From the NCBI GenBank assembly GCA_020200195.1, contig JAIVJE010000298.1, positions 3,767 through 15,358 of the forward strand: a stretch of DNA of 11,592 nucleotides, read 5' to 3'. The position numbers and the translations under genes are program-made. Below are positions 6,844 to 11,592 of the stretch, piece by piece (positions within the stretch are counted from its first letter, which is position 1; every line of letters starts with the position of its first letter). This DNA is from Acidobacteriota bacterium. Its GTDB lineage: Bacteria; Acidobacteriota; Vicinamibacteria; Vicinamibacterales; 2-12-FULL-66-21. The notes under the pieces were generated by a model. The model was given only the letters and a program-made list of their open reading frames with translations. It did not search any database and was not told the origin of the DNA.

Positions 6844-6849
6844 GCCGCT

Positions 6850-7584
6850 ATGAACGCAAAGCTTCCCGTATTGGCTGTCATCATGTGCATCACGTTGCTG
6901 ATTCCCGCGGCCGGCAGTCAGCGCGGCGCGACCCCGCTGTTCAACGGGCGTGACCTCACCGGCTGGAAGATTCCTGCGGGCGATAACGGCCACTGGCGCG
7001 TCGTCGACGGCGTCATCGACTACGACGCCGAAAGTGAGGCACTAGGAGACAAGGTCCTGTGGACGGAGCGCTCGTTCGGTGACTTCGTGTTGAAACTGGA
7101 GTGGCGCATCAAGAGCACGCCCTACATCAATCAGGGCGTACCGATCATCCGGCACGACGGGTCCCACAAAAAGGGGGCTGACGGCCGTGACATCCGCATC
7201 GCTGTGCCGGACTCCGATTCCGGGCTCTACCTCCGCGGCTCCAGTAAGGCGCAGGTGAACATCTGGTGCTGGCCGATCGGCTCCGGCGAGGTGTATGGCT
7301 ACAGAACCGATGACGCGATGCCGCCGGCGGTGCGTGCCGGCGTGACGCCGAAGCGGAACGCGGACCGCGACATCGGCGCCTGGAATGCGTTCGAGATCAC
7401 CATGCGCGGCGATCGGTTGACGGTCGTGCTGAACGGTGAGGAGGTTATCAGCCGCGCACAATTGCCGGGCGTCGCTCCGAGCGGGCCGATTGCACTGCAG
7501 CACCACGGCGAAAAAAAGAACGGTGTGTGGACCAGCCCGCCGAGTCTGGTCCAGTTTCGCAAGATCACGATTGAGGAGCTGTAG
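6850..7584 (+). CDS. Secreted DUF1080 (3-keto-disaccharide hydrolase family) protein
   Basis: The 244-aa protein has a signal peptide (about residues 1-23, LPVLAVIMCITLLIPAAGS) and then one complete DUF1080 domain (Pfam PF06439, concanavalin-like fold). Family landmarks are LFNGRDLTGWK (30-40), WRVVDGVI (49-56), DSDSGLYLRG (121-130), GAWNAFEITMRG (176-187), VVLNG (192-196), GPIALQHHG (212-220) and VQFRKITIEEL (234-244). Some members cleave 3-keto-glycosides, by hydrolysis or by elimination and hydration, after a dehydrogenase has oxidised the sugar at C3. That fits three Gfo/Idh/MocA oxidoreductases next door; the exact reaction here is inference. ATG 6850 has only a weak AGGG five bases before it. 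The gene diverges from the oxidoreductase operon and probably shares its control region. Confidence 0.9.
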   Translation: MNAKLPVLAVIMCITLLIPAAGSQRGATPLFNGRDLTGWKIPAGDNGHWRVVDGVIDYDAESEALGDKVLWTERSFGDFVLKLEWRIKSTPYINQGVPIIRHDGSHKKGADGRDIRIAVPDSDSGLYLRGSSKAQVNIWCWPIGSGEVYGYRTDDAMPPAVRAGVTPKRNADRDIGAWNAFEITMRGDRLTVVLNGEEVISRAQLPGVAPSGPIALQHHGEKKNGVWTSPPSLVQFRKITIEEL

Positions 7585-7704
7585 CGGCCCGGATGGGCTG
7601 GAGGCTGGTCGTGGGCATCAAGTGCCCAAAAAGTGTGAAATTCTGTAAAAGCGACACCGAGAGTCGCAGCGCCTGAGCCGCTGTAATCACAGTAAGCTGC
7701 GCGC
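7585..7704. other. Intergenic stretch with small inverted repeats
   Basis: TGGGCA (7612-7617) and TGCCCA (7623-7628) form a 6-bp stem with a 5-base loop. It is followed by A residues rather than T, so it is not a classical terminator for the DUF1080 gene. CTGT-AATC-ACAG (7681-7692) is a small inverted repeat 12 bases before the receiver gene. It includes TGTAAT, which matches five of six -10 consensus bases, but no -35 is seen at the right distance. Confidence 0.35.
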
Positions 7705-8076
7705 ATGCCGTGTGTGCTGATCGTGGAGGACGACCCCGACGTGCGCGAATTCATGGACACCCTGCTCGACGCGTACGGCTACGACACGATGACCGCCGAG
7801 AACGGAGCCGTCGCGCTGGACGTCATGCGCCACCGCAAACCCTGCCTGGTCCTCCTCGACCTCATGATGCCGGTGATGAACGGATGGGAGTTCCGCAAGC
7901 GCCAGCTCGCCGATCCCGCGCTCAAGGATGTGCCGGTTATCTGCGTGACCGCAGTCTTCGATCAGGCGGCGGTCGCAGAACAGTTGCAGGTTCGTTGTCT
8001 GTCGAAGCCGGTGGATTTCCCTGCTGTACTCGGGGAAGTGGCCCGTGCGTGCATGCGCTCGGCGCACCGTCACTAG
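7705..8076 (+). CDS. Single-domain (receiver-only) response regulator
   Basis: At 123 aa this is one CheY-like receiver domain with no output domain. Visible landmarks are the acidic pair Asp 9 and Asp 10 (LIVEDDPDV), the phospho-acceptor Asp 52 in VLLDLMMPVMNG, the switch Thr 82 (VICVTAVF) and the conserved Lys 101-Pro 102 (CLSKPVD). It is expected to be phosphorylated by a histidine kinase not present in this window and to act by protein-protein contact. No ribosome site of note precedes ATG 7705. A hairpin overlaps its stop codon and a zinc-ribbon gene follows 63 bases downstream on the same strand. Which pathway it serves cannot be told. Confidence 0.9.
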   Translation: MPCVLIVEDDPDVREFMDTLLDAYGYDTMTAENGAVALDVMRHRKPCLVLLDLMMPVMNGWEFRKRQLADPALKDVPVICVTAVFDQAAVAEQLQVRCLSKPVDFPAVLGEVARACMRSAHRH

Positions 8077-8094
8077 CGACGTTCGGGACGTCGC
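8076..8094 (+). terminator. Hairpin at the receiver gene stop, with a duplicated 3' arm
   Basis: GCGACGT (8076-8082) pairs with ACGTCGC (8088-8094) around a TCGGG loop, beginning in the last base of the TAG stop codon. There is no T-run. The 10-mer GGACGTCGCG that holds the 3' arm (8086-8095) recurs at 8111-8120, so the 5' arm could pair with either copy. Terminator or processing function is possible but unproven. Confidence 0.35.
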
Positions 8095-8139
8095 GCCGGG
8101 CCACGATGCTGGACGTCGCGTTGCGTTACGGACGAGCTT

Positions 8140-8349
8140 GTGGCATCTTCCGTGAACAACTCGATCGAAAAACGGCCTGCGCGGCAGACCTCTCCGCTGC
8201 AATGTCCGCAGTGCCAGGCGACCGACGCCAAGGCGGCGACGCTGACCGAACGCTTCGCGTATCTGCGCTGCGGCGCCTGCGGCGAAGTCTGGTGTATTCC
8301 TGAACGCCGCGCATTCCCGCGCCTGAAGCCGCTGAACCCTCCGCGCTAA
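8140..8349 (+). CDS. Small zinc-ribbon protein
   Basis: The 69-aa product carries two CxxC knuckles: CPQC at 22-25 and CGAC at 44-47, separated by 18 residues (ATLTERFAYLR between). This is the layout of a four-cysteine zinc ribbon, and a basic, proline-rich tail follows (IPERRAFPRLKPLNPPR). Such small ribbons bind nucleic acid or protein; the partner here is unknown. The start is uncertain. GTG 8140 (MASSVNN) is the longest plausible one and GTG 8152 is possible; neither has a good ribosome site. It lies 63 bases downstream of the receiver gene on the same strand and may be cotranscribed with it. Confidence 0.7.
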   Translation: MASSVNNSIEKRPARQTSPLQCPQCQATDAKAATLTERFAYLRCGACGEVWCIPERRAFPRLKPLNPPR

Positions 8350-8653
8350 AGCCCCCTTTTCATCACGCAGCACGCCTGGCGGATCAGGACGATCTCACGG
8401 GACGCGGATGCGCGCGGATTGCACGGGTCATGTGCATGGCTCGCAACAGGATTCGGACGACCGGTCGGGGGGGCGACCTTGCCGCGCCGCAGGCGCGGGC
8501 GCGGCGCGATCCGTGGCGATCCGTCCTATCCGCGTCTCGTGAGTCATGCCGACCGGTCACACGCAACTTGACCCAAAAGCGCAAATACGCCCCGGCACGG
8601 CGCAAGGCTGTCAACTCGCCGGATGAAAACTCCTCTCGCTTAGGCACCTACGG
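8350..8653. other. Gene-free stretch with GC-rich inverted repeats
   Basis: I see no convincing gene on either strand. The region holds a 10-bp palindrome CGACCGGTCG (8458-8467), followed by a run of seven G and CGACC, which could also pair with GGTCG at 8463-8467. A strong hairpin follows: CGCGCCGC (8483-8490) with GCGGCGCG (8501-8508). There is also a GATCCGT direct repeat (8508-8514, 8518-8524) and a second GACCGGTC at 8551-8558. It may be the structured leader of the downstream zinc-ribbon gene; no known riboswitch could be recognised. Confidence 0.4.
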
Positions 8654-8838
8654 TTGGACCGCGATGAAGCGTGCAGCGTCTGCGGCGCCATCTTCAACGC
8701 CGCCGAGGATTCCGGCTCGCGCGTCCTGACGATCAAACCGCGGACCAGGACATGTTCTCTGCACTCATCTGCGGTGGCTGCCATCCGAAATGGTCGCACG
8801 GCACGACGGTGACGCTCAGGACGACGACCGCTCTCTGA
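8654..8838 (+). pseudogene. Small zinc-ribbon protein gene split by a one-base frameshift
   Basis: One frame (8654-8812) reads LDRDEACSVCGAIF and then AAEDSGSRVLTIK before losing sense. The frame one base back reads TADQDMFSALICGGCHPKW and then SHGTTVTLRTTTAL, ending at TGA 8836-8838. Joined at the AAA run 8735-8737 (one A missing), they make a protein of about 61 residues with two CxxC knuckles, CSVC and CGGC, as a zinc ribbon needs. Neither half alone would hold zinc with four cysteines. The site is not a classical slippery heptamer, so an indel (mutation or sequencing error) is likelier than programmed shifting. The start is uncertain: TTG 8654 is the best in-frame option. Function is unknown. 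Confidence 0.55.
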
Positions 8839-8859
8839 ACGCGCACCTGCACCGCACTC

Positions 8860-8878
8860 TGCACTCTGCACGTGCACC
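8860..8878. repeat. GCACTCT tandem repeat next to a TGCACGTGCA palindrome
   Basis: GCACTCT occurs twice in a row, followed by the 10-bp palindrome TGCACGTGCA (8867-8876), about 120 bases before the promoter candidate of the large secreted gene. It may be a regulator site; nothing ties it to a known factor. Confidence 0.35.
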
Positions 8879-8998
8879 CTTCACAATCTCTTGGATCTCC
8901 CCCACCGGATTTCTGTAGTCGAAATCCCGGCCACCATCTTTTTCCCGGAGTCCAAACCAGAGAGCGCCGGTGACGTGCTTTGCAGTGCATCCTCGTTG

Positions 8999-9027
8999 TT
9001 GAGAGTCGAGACGCTCGTTCTTACAAA
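8999..9027 (+). promoter_or_regulatory. Sigma-70-like promoter (TTGAGA, 17 bp, TACAAA)
   Basis: TTGAGA (8999-9004) matches five of six -35 bases. After an ideal 17-base spacer comes TACAAA (9022-9027), four of six -10 bases, in a locally AT-rich patch. Transcription would start near 9034 and give a leader of about 46 bases before ATG 9080. This is the best promoter match in the window. Confidence 0.5.
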
Positions 9028-9068
9028 TCTGTACCGGCGACGAACGAGAACGCCGTCGCGGTATGTCC

Positions 9069-9074
9069 AGGAGG
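9069..9074 (+). promoter_or_regulatory. Shine-Dalgarno AGGAGG deciding the ATG 9080 start
   Basis: AGGAGG five bases before ATG 9080 marks that ATG as the start. The reading frame is open further upstream to 8891, but the added 63 residues contain no signal peptide and would bury the one that begins at 9080. Confidence 0.8.
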
Positions 9075-9079
9075 CGGTC

Positions 9080-9523
9080 ATGCTACGCGCGAGTCTCGTG
9101 TGTGCGGCGGTGACGGTGTGCGCGGTGTCGATCGTCGGCGCGCAGCAGCCTGCGCGGCCCGACGGATGGGTCGTCATTCCGGTCGATGAGTATCGGGCAC
9201 TGCGCCTGAAGGCGTTTCCGCCCGATCGGCCACCAGAACCTCCACCAGTCGACGCTACGGTGACGCGCGTCGAGTACGACCTTCGGGTCAACGGCGATTC
9301 CGCGGTCGGCGAGGCTCGCCTGATCGTCGACGTTCTGAAGGACGGCTGGGTCGCGGTGGAGATTCCCGCAGGCCTGCTCGTGCGCGGTGCACGACTCGAC
9401 GGCCGCGCGATTCCACTGATCGAAGCACCGTCGCCGCACGTGCTGCTGTCGAAGGCGGTCGCACGGTACTCTCGCTGGACGCCGTCATCCCTCTCCGAAC
9501 CATTGCTGGTTCCGAATCGCTGA
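9080..9523 (+). CDS. N-terminal fragment of the large secreted protein as it stands in the sequence
   Basis: From ATG 9080 this frame gives 147 residues: the signal peptide, the DGWVVIPVDEYRAL segment, the proline-rich linker and the first beta-sandwich part. Sense is lost after PHVLLSK (near 9454), where the product becomes AVARYSRWTPSSLSEPLL and stops. The true continuation (GRTVLSLDAVIPLRTIAG) is in the frame one base back. If the sequence is right, a truncated 147-residue secreted product would be made. Confidence 0.6.
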   Translation: MLRASLVCAAVTVCAVSIVGAQQPARPDGWVVIPVDEYRALRLKAFPPDRPPEPPPVDATVTRVEYDLRVNGDSAVGEARLIVDVLKDGWVAVEIPAGLLVRGARLDGRAIPLIEAPSPHVLLSKAVARYSRWTPSSLSEPLLVPNR

Positions 9524-9643
9524 CGCTCCCGCCATCGTCGGGCGCCGTCTCGCGGCTTGCCCTCGTCGTGCCGCGTGCCGGCATCGACGTGGCGGTCAAT
9601 GGAGGGGTTCTCGCCGAGCGCGCGGAGACCCTGAGGGGGCTGG

Positions 9644-10504
9644 GTGGCGTTCGCCCGCGCGGGTCAGCCGATGATACTCACCTGGAAACAGCGCGCCGAG
9701 GATGCGCGCGCATCGCAACCGCTGAAGTGGCGTGGCAGCGTGACGCAGATCGTCGGGCTCGGAGAAGAAGCGAGTCCGGTCACGGCAACGGTCCGCGTCG
9801 ACGTGACCGAGGGTCTCGCGTCGACAGTGGACGTCGCGATTGCCGATGGTCTCGTCGTCAACCAGGTGTCGGGGCCGCTGGTTGCCGACTGGGATTTCCG
9901 CCCGGGCACACTCAGAGTCAACTTTCTCGAGCCGGTCGGTGTCCAGACGTCATTCTCGATCTCCGGCGAAGCGCGCGTGCCTCGCGACGGGTCGGTGTCC
10001 GTTCCGCTCATCCGGCTGCCGGCGGCCGAGCGCGAAACCGGGGGTGTCGCGGTTGAAGTCCTGGGCGCAGGGGAAATCAGCGGTCGCGAACCACGCGGGC
10101 TCGACGCCGCCGATCCTTCGGACCTCGGCGAGATGCTCACAGGCCGTGAGTCACCGTCGATGATGGCATTTCGATTCCGGCCGCAGGAGGGCCGCGCCGC
10201 GCGAAGCCTCGCGGTGATGGTCGCCCGGTACACACCACAGGCCGTTCTCATCGCCAACGTCGAGGAGGCGCGTTATGACGCGCTCATGACCGAAGAAGGC
10301 AAGGCGCTGGTCCGCGCCCGATATGCGGTGCGGAACAACCAGCGTGCCTTTCTCGCGGTCACGCTGCCGGCGGGCGCGACGCTGTGGAGCGCATCGGTCG
10401 CCGGACGGCCGCTCCGGCCCGGCGTCTCCACGTCCGGTCGCTGCTCCTCGGTCTTGAAAAAGGGCGCACCGGAGAAGAAGCCCCTACGTTCGCAGTCGAA
10501 ATGA
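9644..10504 (+). CDS. Central fragment of the large secreted protein
   Basis: This frame, the same as the N-terminal one, is open from the G5 run at 9635-9639 to a stop at 10502-10504. Good protein runs from VAFARAGQPMILTWKQRAED to about LWSASVAGRPLRPGVS; the last 25 or so residues are out-of-frame sequence. It is strand-rich throughout. GTG 9644 has no ribosome site and is not a true start: this is the middle of a longer gene. Confidence 0.55.
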   Translation: MAFARAGQPMILTWKQRAEDARASQPLKWRGSVTQIVGLGEEASPVTATVRVDVTEGLASTVDVAIADGLVVNQVSGPLVADWDFRPGTLRVNFLEPVGVQTSFSISGEARVPRDGSVSVPLIRLPAAERETGGVAVEVLGAGEISGREPRGLDAADPSDLGEMLTGRESPSMMAFRFRPQEGRAARSLAVMVARYTPQAVLIANVEEARYDALMTEEGKALVRARYAVRNNQRAFLAVTLPAGATLWSASVAGRPLRPGVSTSGRCSSVLKKGAPEKKPLRSQSK

Positions 10505-10929
10505 CGTATGTCGAACGCGGCGCGGCGTGGGGCGACAAAGGGCGCACGGCGCTCGTGCTTCCCGCCATCGATCTGCCCATCTCGCGGACGGCCGTCACTC
10601 TCCATTACTCGCCCCGGTTCGAAGTGACGCCGGAGCCCGGTGCGTTTCGAGTCGAGACGGACGCCGGACCGTTCAGCCCGGCACTGAGAGGCGCGTTCGT
10701 GGGTATCCAATCGCCGGTGCCTCCGCCGTCGCCACCGGCCGCCGCCGAGATGGACGCGCTCGTCTCGCAGTTCAGCAAGGACAGCGGCGGAAAAACGGTC
10801 GCCGGTCCGTTGCCCGTCGGCGTTCCGTTTCCGGAGTTCGGTCCGACGGTGTTCCTGATGTCGGAGTTGACGGCGGAGTCGCAGGCGCCATCACTCCAGT
10901 TCACGTACAAGCGCGAAAGCCGCTGGTGA
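10384..10929 (+). CDS. C-terminal fragment of the large secreted protein
   Basis: Meaningful sequence begins near 10441 (LLLGLEKGRTGEEAPTFAVE). It runs through MTYVERGAAWGDKGRTALVL and a proline-rich stretch (SPVPPPSPPAAAEMD) to a natural stop at 10929. The first 19 codons from 10384 are an out-of-frame shadow of the central fragment. It is not an independent gene. Confidence 0.55.
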   Translation: MERIGRRTAAPARRLHVRSLLLGLEKGRTGEEAPTFAVEMTYVERGAAWGDKGRTALVLPAIDLPISRTAVTLHYSPRFEVTPEPGAFRVETDAGPFSPALRGAFVGIQSPVPPPSPPAAAEMDALVSQFSKDSGGKTVAGPLPVGVPFPEFGPTVFLMSELTAESQAPSLQFTYKRESRW

Positions 10930-10933
10930 GGTG
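10928..10933 (+). promoter_or_regulatory. Shine-Dalgarno overlapping the stop of the preceding gene
   Basis: GAGGTG lies four bases before ATG 10938 and shares bases with the TGA at 10927-10929, so the two tandem genes are probably cotranscribed and translationally coupled. Confidence 0.65.
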
Positions 10934-10937
10934 CTCC

Positions 10938-11198
10938 ATGCGTATACAACACTCCGTCGCTACGCTCATCGTCGTGTTGCTGCCGGGCCTCGCCGCGGTC
11001 GCGCAGGCACGTCCGCGGCTTCCCCAAGGGCCTCCAGGAACCGTGACGCTGCCGGTCGCGGATTACGACCGGCTCGTCCGGATCCGCCGCCGGTCGATGC
11101 TGTGGTCGGCCGCGCCGATCTGCGCGCGCGCGTCATGTCGAACGTCGTGCGCGGCACGCTGCAGCTCGAGGGCGAGGTGTTCCAGCGTGGCGCGGTGA
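10938..11198 (+). CDS. N-terminal fragment of the second secreted protein
   Basis: As it stands, translation from ATG 10938 gives 86 residues. The first 48 or so (signal peptide and the GTVTLPVADYDRLV segment) are genuine. The remainder, a run rich in Arg, Cys, Ser and Ala, is out-of-frame sequence ending at TAG-free frame loss and a stop at 11196-11198. Confidence 0.5.
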   Translation: MRIQHSVATLIVVLLPGLAAVAQARPRLPQGPPGTVTLPVADYDRLVRIRRRSMLWSAAPICARASCRTSCAARCSSRARCSSVAR

Positions 11199-11592
11199 AG
11201 ATCCCTCTGATCAAAGGCGCGACCCTGCTCGATGCGCGCGCCGACGGGCGTCCGCTGCCACTCTTGCACGAAGGGGGCGGGCACGCAGCGGTGCTGCGAG
11301 GTCCTTCCGTGTTTTCAGTGACGCTCGAATGGGCTGCGCCGCTCACACCTGCGCCAGGACGTGCGTCGTTCGTGCTCCCCTCGCCGGCCGGCGCGACGAT
11401 CTCCGGCTCGATCGACCTTCCAGGCGACCCTGCGGACGTCCGTGTCGAACCAGGACTCATCACGCGCCGCCAGACAGCCGCAGGCAGGACGACTGTTGAC
11501 GTGACGCTCCAGCCTGGACGTCCGGCGCACGTGTCCTGGTCGGTTCGTGAATCGACGACCGAAACAGCGCCGGTCGAGTCGCGAACCCTCGC
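11081..11592 (+). CDS. C-terminal continuation of the second secreted protein, open to the right edge
   Basis: This frame is open from about 11081 to the window end with convincing protein (LQLEGEVFQRGAVKIPLIKG; GSIDLPGDPADVRVEPGLIT; TVDVTLQPGRPAHVSWSVRE). It has no start or ribosome site of its own and continues the ATG 10938 gene after one lost base. Confidence 0.55.

Larger units (their letters stand above)
9080..10929 (+). pseudogene. Large secreted beta-rich protein of unknown function, broken by three one-base frameshifts
   Basis: I do not recognise a named family. Read through three indels, this is one gene of about 616 residues. It begins with a signal peptide (MLRASLVCAAVTVCAVSIVG-AQQ) and continues with DGWVVIPVDEYRALRLK, a proline-rich linker (PPDRPPEPPPVDA) and many alternating beta strands (VEYDLRVNGDSAVGEARLIV; LASTVDVAIADGLVVNQVSG). 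The frame changes at the GG pair 9457-9458 (one G apparently lost), at the G5 run 9635-9639 (one G apparently gained) and near 10436-10441 (one base lost). Between these points every segment reads as sensible protein, and the first two cancel. The stop at 10927-10929 overlaps the ribosome site of the next, related gene. The protein is probably a periplasmic or cell-surface structural or adhesive protein. Whether the breaks are real or sequencing errors is open. Confidence 0.7.
10938..11592 (+). pseudogene. Second secreted beta-rich protein, related to the preceding gene, frameshifted and cut by the right edge
   Basis: From ATG 10938 the product has a signal peptide (SVATLIVVLLPGLAAVAQA) and then GTVTLPVADYDRLVRI. 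Near 11079-11084 the frame moves back by one base, and the other frame carries on with DPPPVDAVVGRADLRARV and an open, strand-rich stretch to the window edge. The plan matches the preceding gene: signal peptide, a V-I/L-P-V-x-[ED]-Y segment, PPPVDA, then VKIPLIKGATLLDARADGRP comparable with VAVEIPAGLLVRGARLDGRA. The two are therefore tandem paralogs, separated by 8 bases. Function is unknown; a periplasmic or surface role is inferred. The 3' end lies outside the window. Confidence 0.65.

Noticed and set aside
8384..8647. 87-codon minus-strand frame (MPKREEFSSGELTALRRAG...)
   Set aside because: The first 28 residues look mildly protein-like, but the rest is Arg-rich low-complexity sequence and there is no ribosome site.
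8565..8660. Possible c-di-GMP-I (GEMM) or other riboswitch before the split zinc-ribbon gene
   Set aside because: GCGCAAGGC loosely recalls the GCAAAGC core, but the GNRA tetraloop and the flanking paired elements are missing. A covariance-model scan would decide.
8730..8742. Programmed -1 ribosomal frameshift in the zinc-ribbon gene
   Set aside because: The site (ATCAAACCG) lacks an X-XXY-YYZ slippery heptamer, and neighbouring genes carry similar one-base breaks, so an indel or sequencing error is simpler.
8891..9079. Extension of the large secreted gene upstream to 8891
   Set aside because: It would bury a clear signal peptide and lacks a ribosome site, while ATG 9080 has AGGAGG at ideal spacing; the promoter candidate also lies inside the extension.
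1..11592. Mobile element, phage, CRISPR or defence system
   Set aside because: No integrase, transposase, terminal repeats, repeat-spacer array or recognisable defence gene is present.

Overview
The window is GC-rich, densely coded bacterial DNA. It carries Tat-exported Gfo/Idh/MocA oxidoreductases, a secreted DUF1080 protein, a TPR metalloprotease, a stand-alone receiver domain, tiny zinc ribbons and large secreted beta-rich proteins. This mix looks most like an environmental Acidobacteriota, perhaps class Vicinamibacteria. That placement is an inference from gene content and style; there is no rRNA or marker gene. I saw no integrase, transposase, tRNA, rRNA or CRISPR array.

Layout. 1-531 (-) is the N-terminal 177 codons of an unrecognised protein running off the left edge. 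857-1426 (+) is a J-domain protein with a winged-helix-like C-terminus. It converges on 1467-2618 (-), a secreted TPR protein with a peptidase-MA-type HEFVH zinc site. A hairpin and a 7-nt G-run repeat lie between their stop codons. 2762-4234 (+) is a Tat-exported Gfo/Idh/MocA oxidoreductase. 6824 down to 4320 (-) is a two-gene operon of a cytoplasmic and a Tat-exported Gfo/Idh/MocA oxidoreductase. Divergent from it, across only 25 bp, is the secreted DUF1080 (3-keto-glycoside-cleaving family) protein at 6850-7584. Together these four genes look like a periplasmic and cytoplasmic keto-sugar or glycoside-processing locus.

7705-8349 (+) holds a receiver-only response regulator and a 69-aa zinc-ribbon protein. 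8350-8653 shows no convincing gene. 8654-8838 encodes a second small zinc-ribbon protein whose two CxxC halves lie in different frames. 9080-10929 and 10938 to the right edge encode two tandem, related, secreted beta-rich proteins in a tight operon. Both are broken by single-base frameshifts (three in the first, one in the second), while each segment still reads as good protein.

Main points of interest: the cluster of five one-base indels in 8.7-11.1 kb against intact genes elsewhere (sequencing error or fresh decay); the tandem secreted paralogs; the three-oxidoreductase plus DUF1080 locus; the 11-bp palindrome in the 25-bp divergent gap; and the G-quadruplex-capable repeat between convergent genes.
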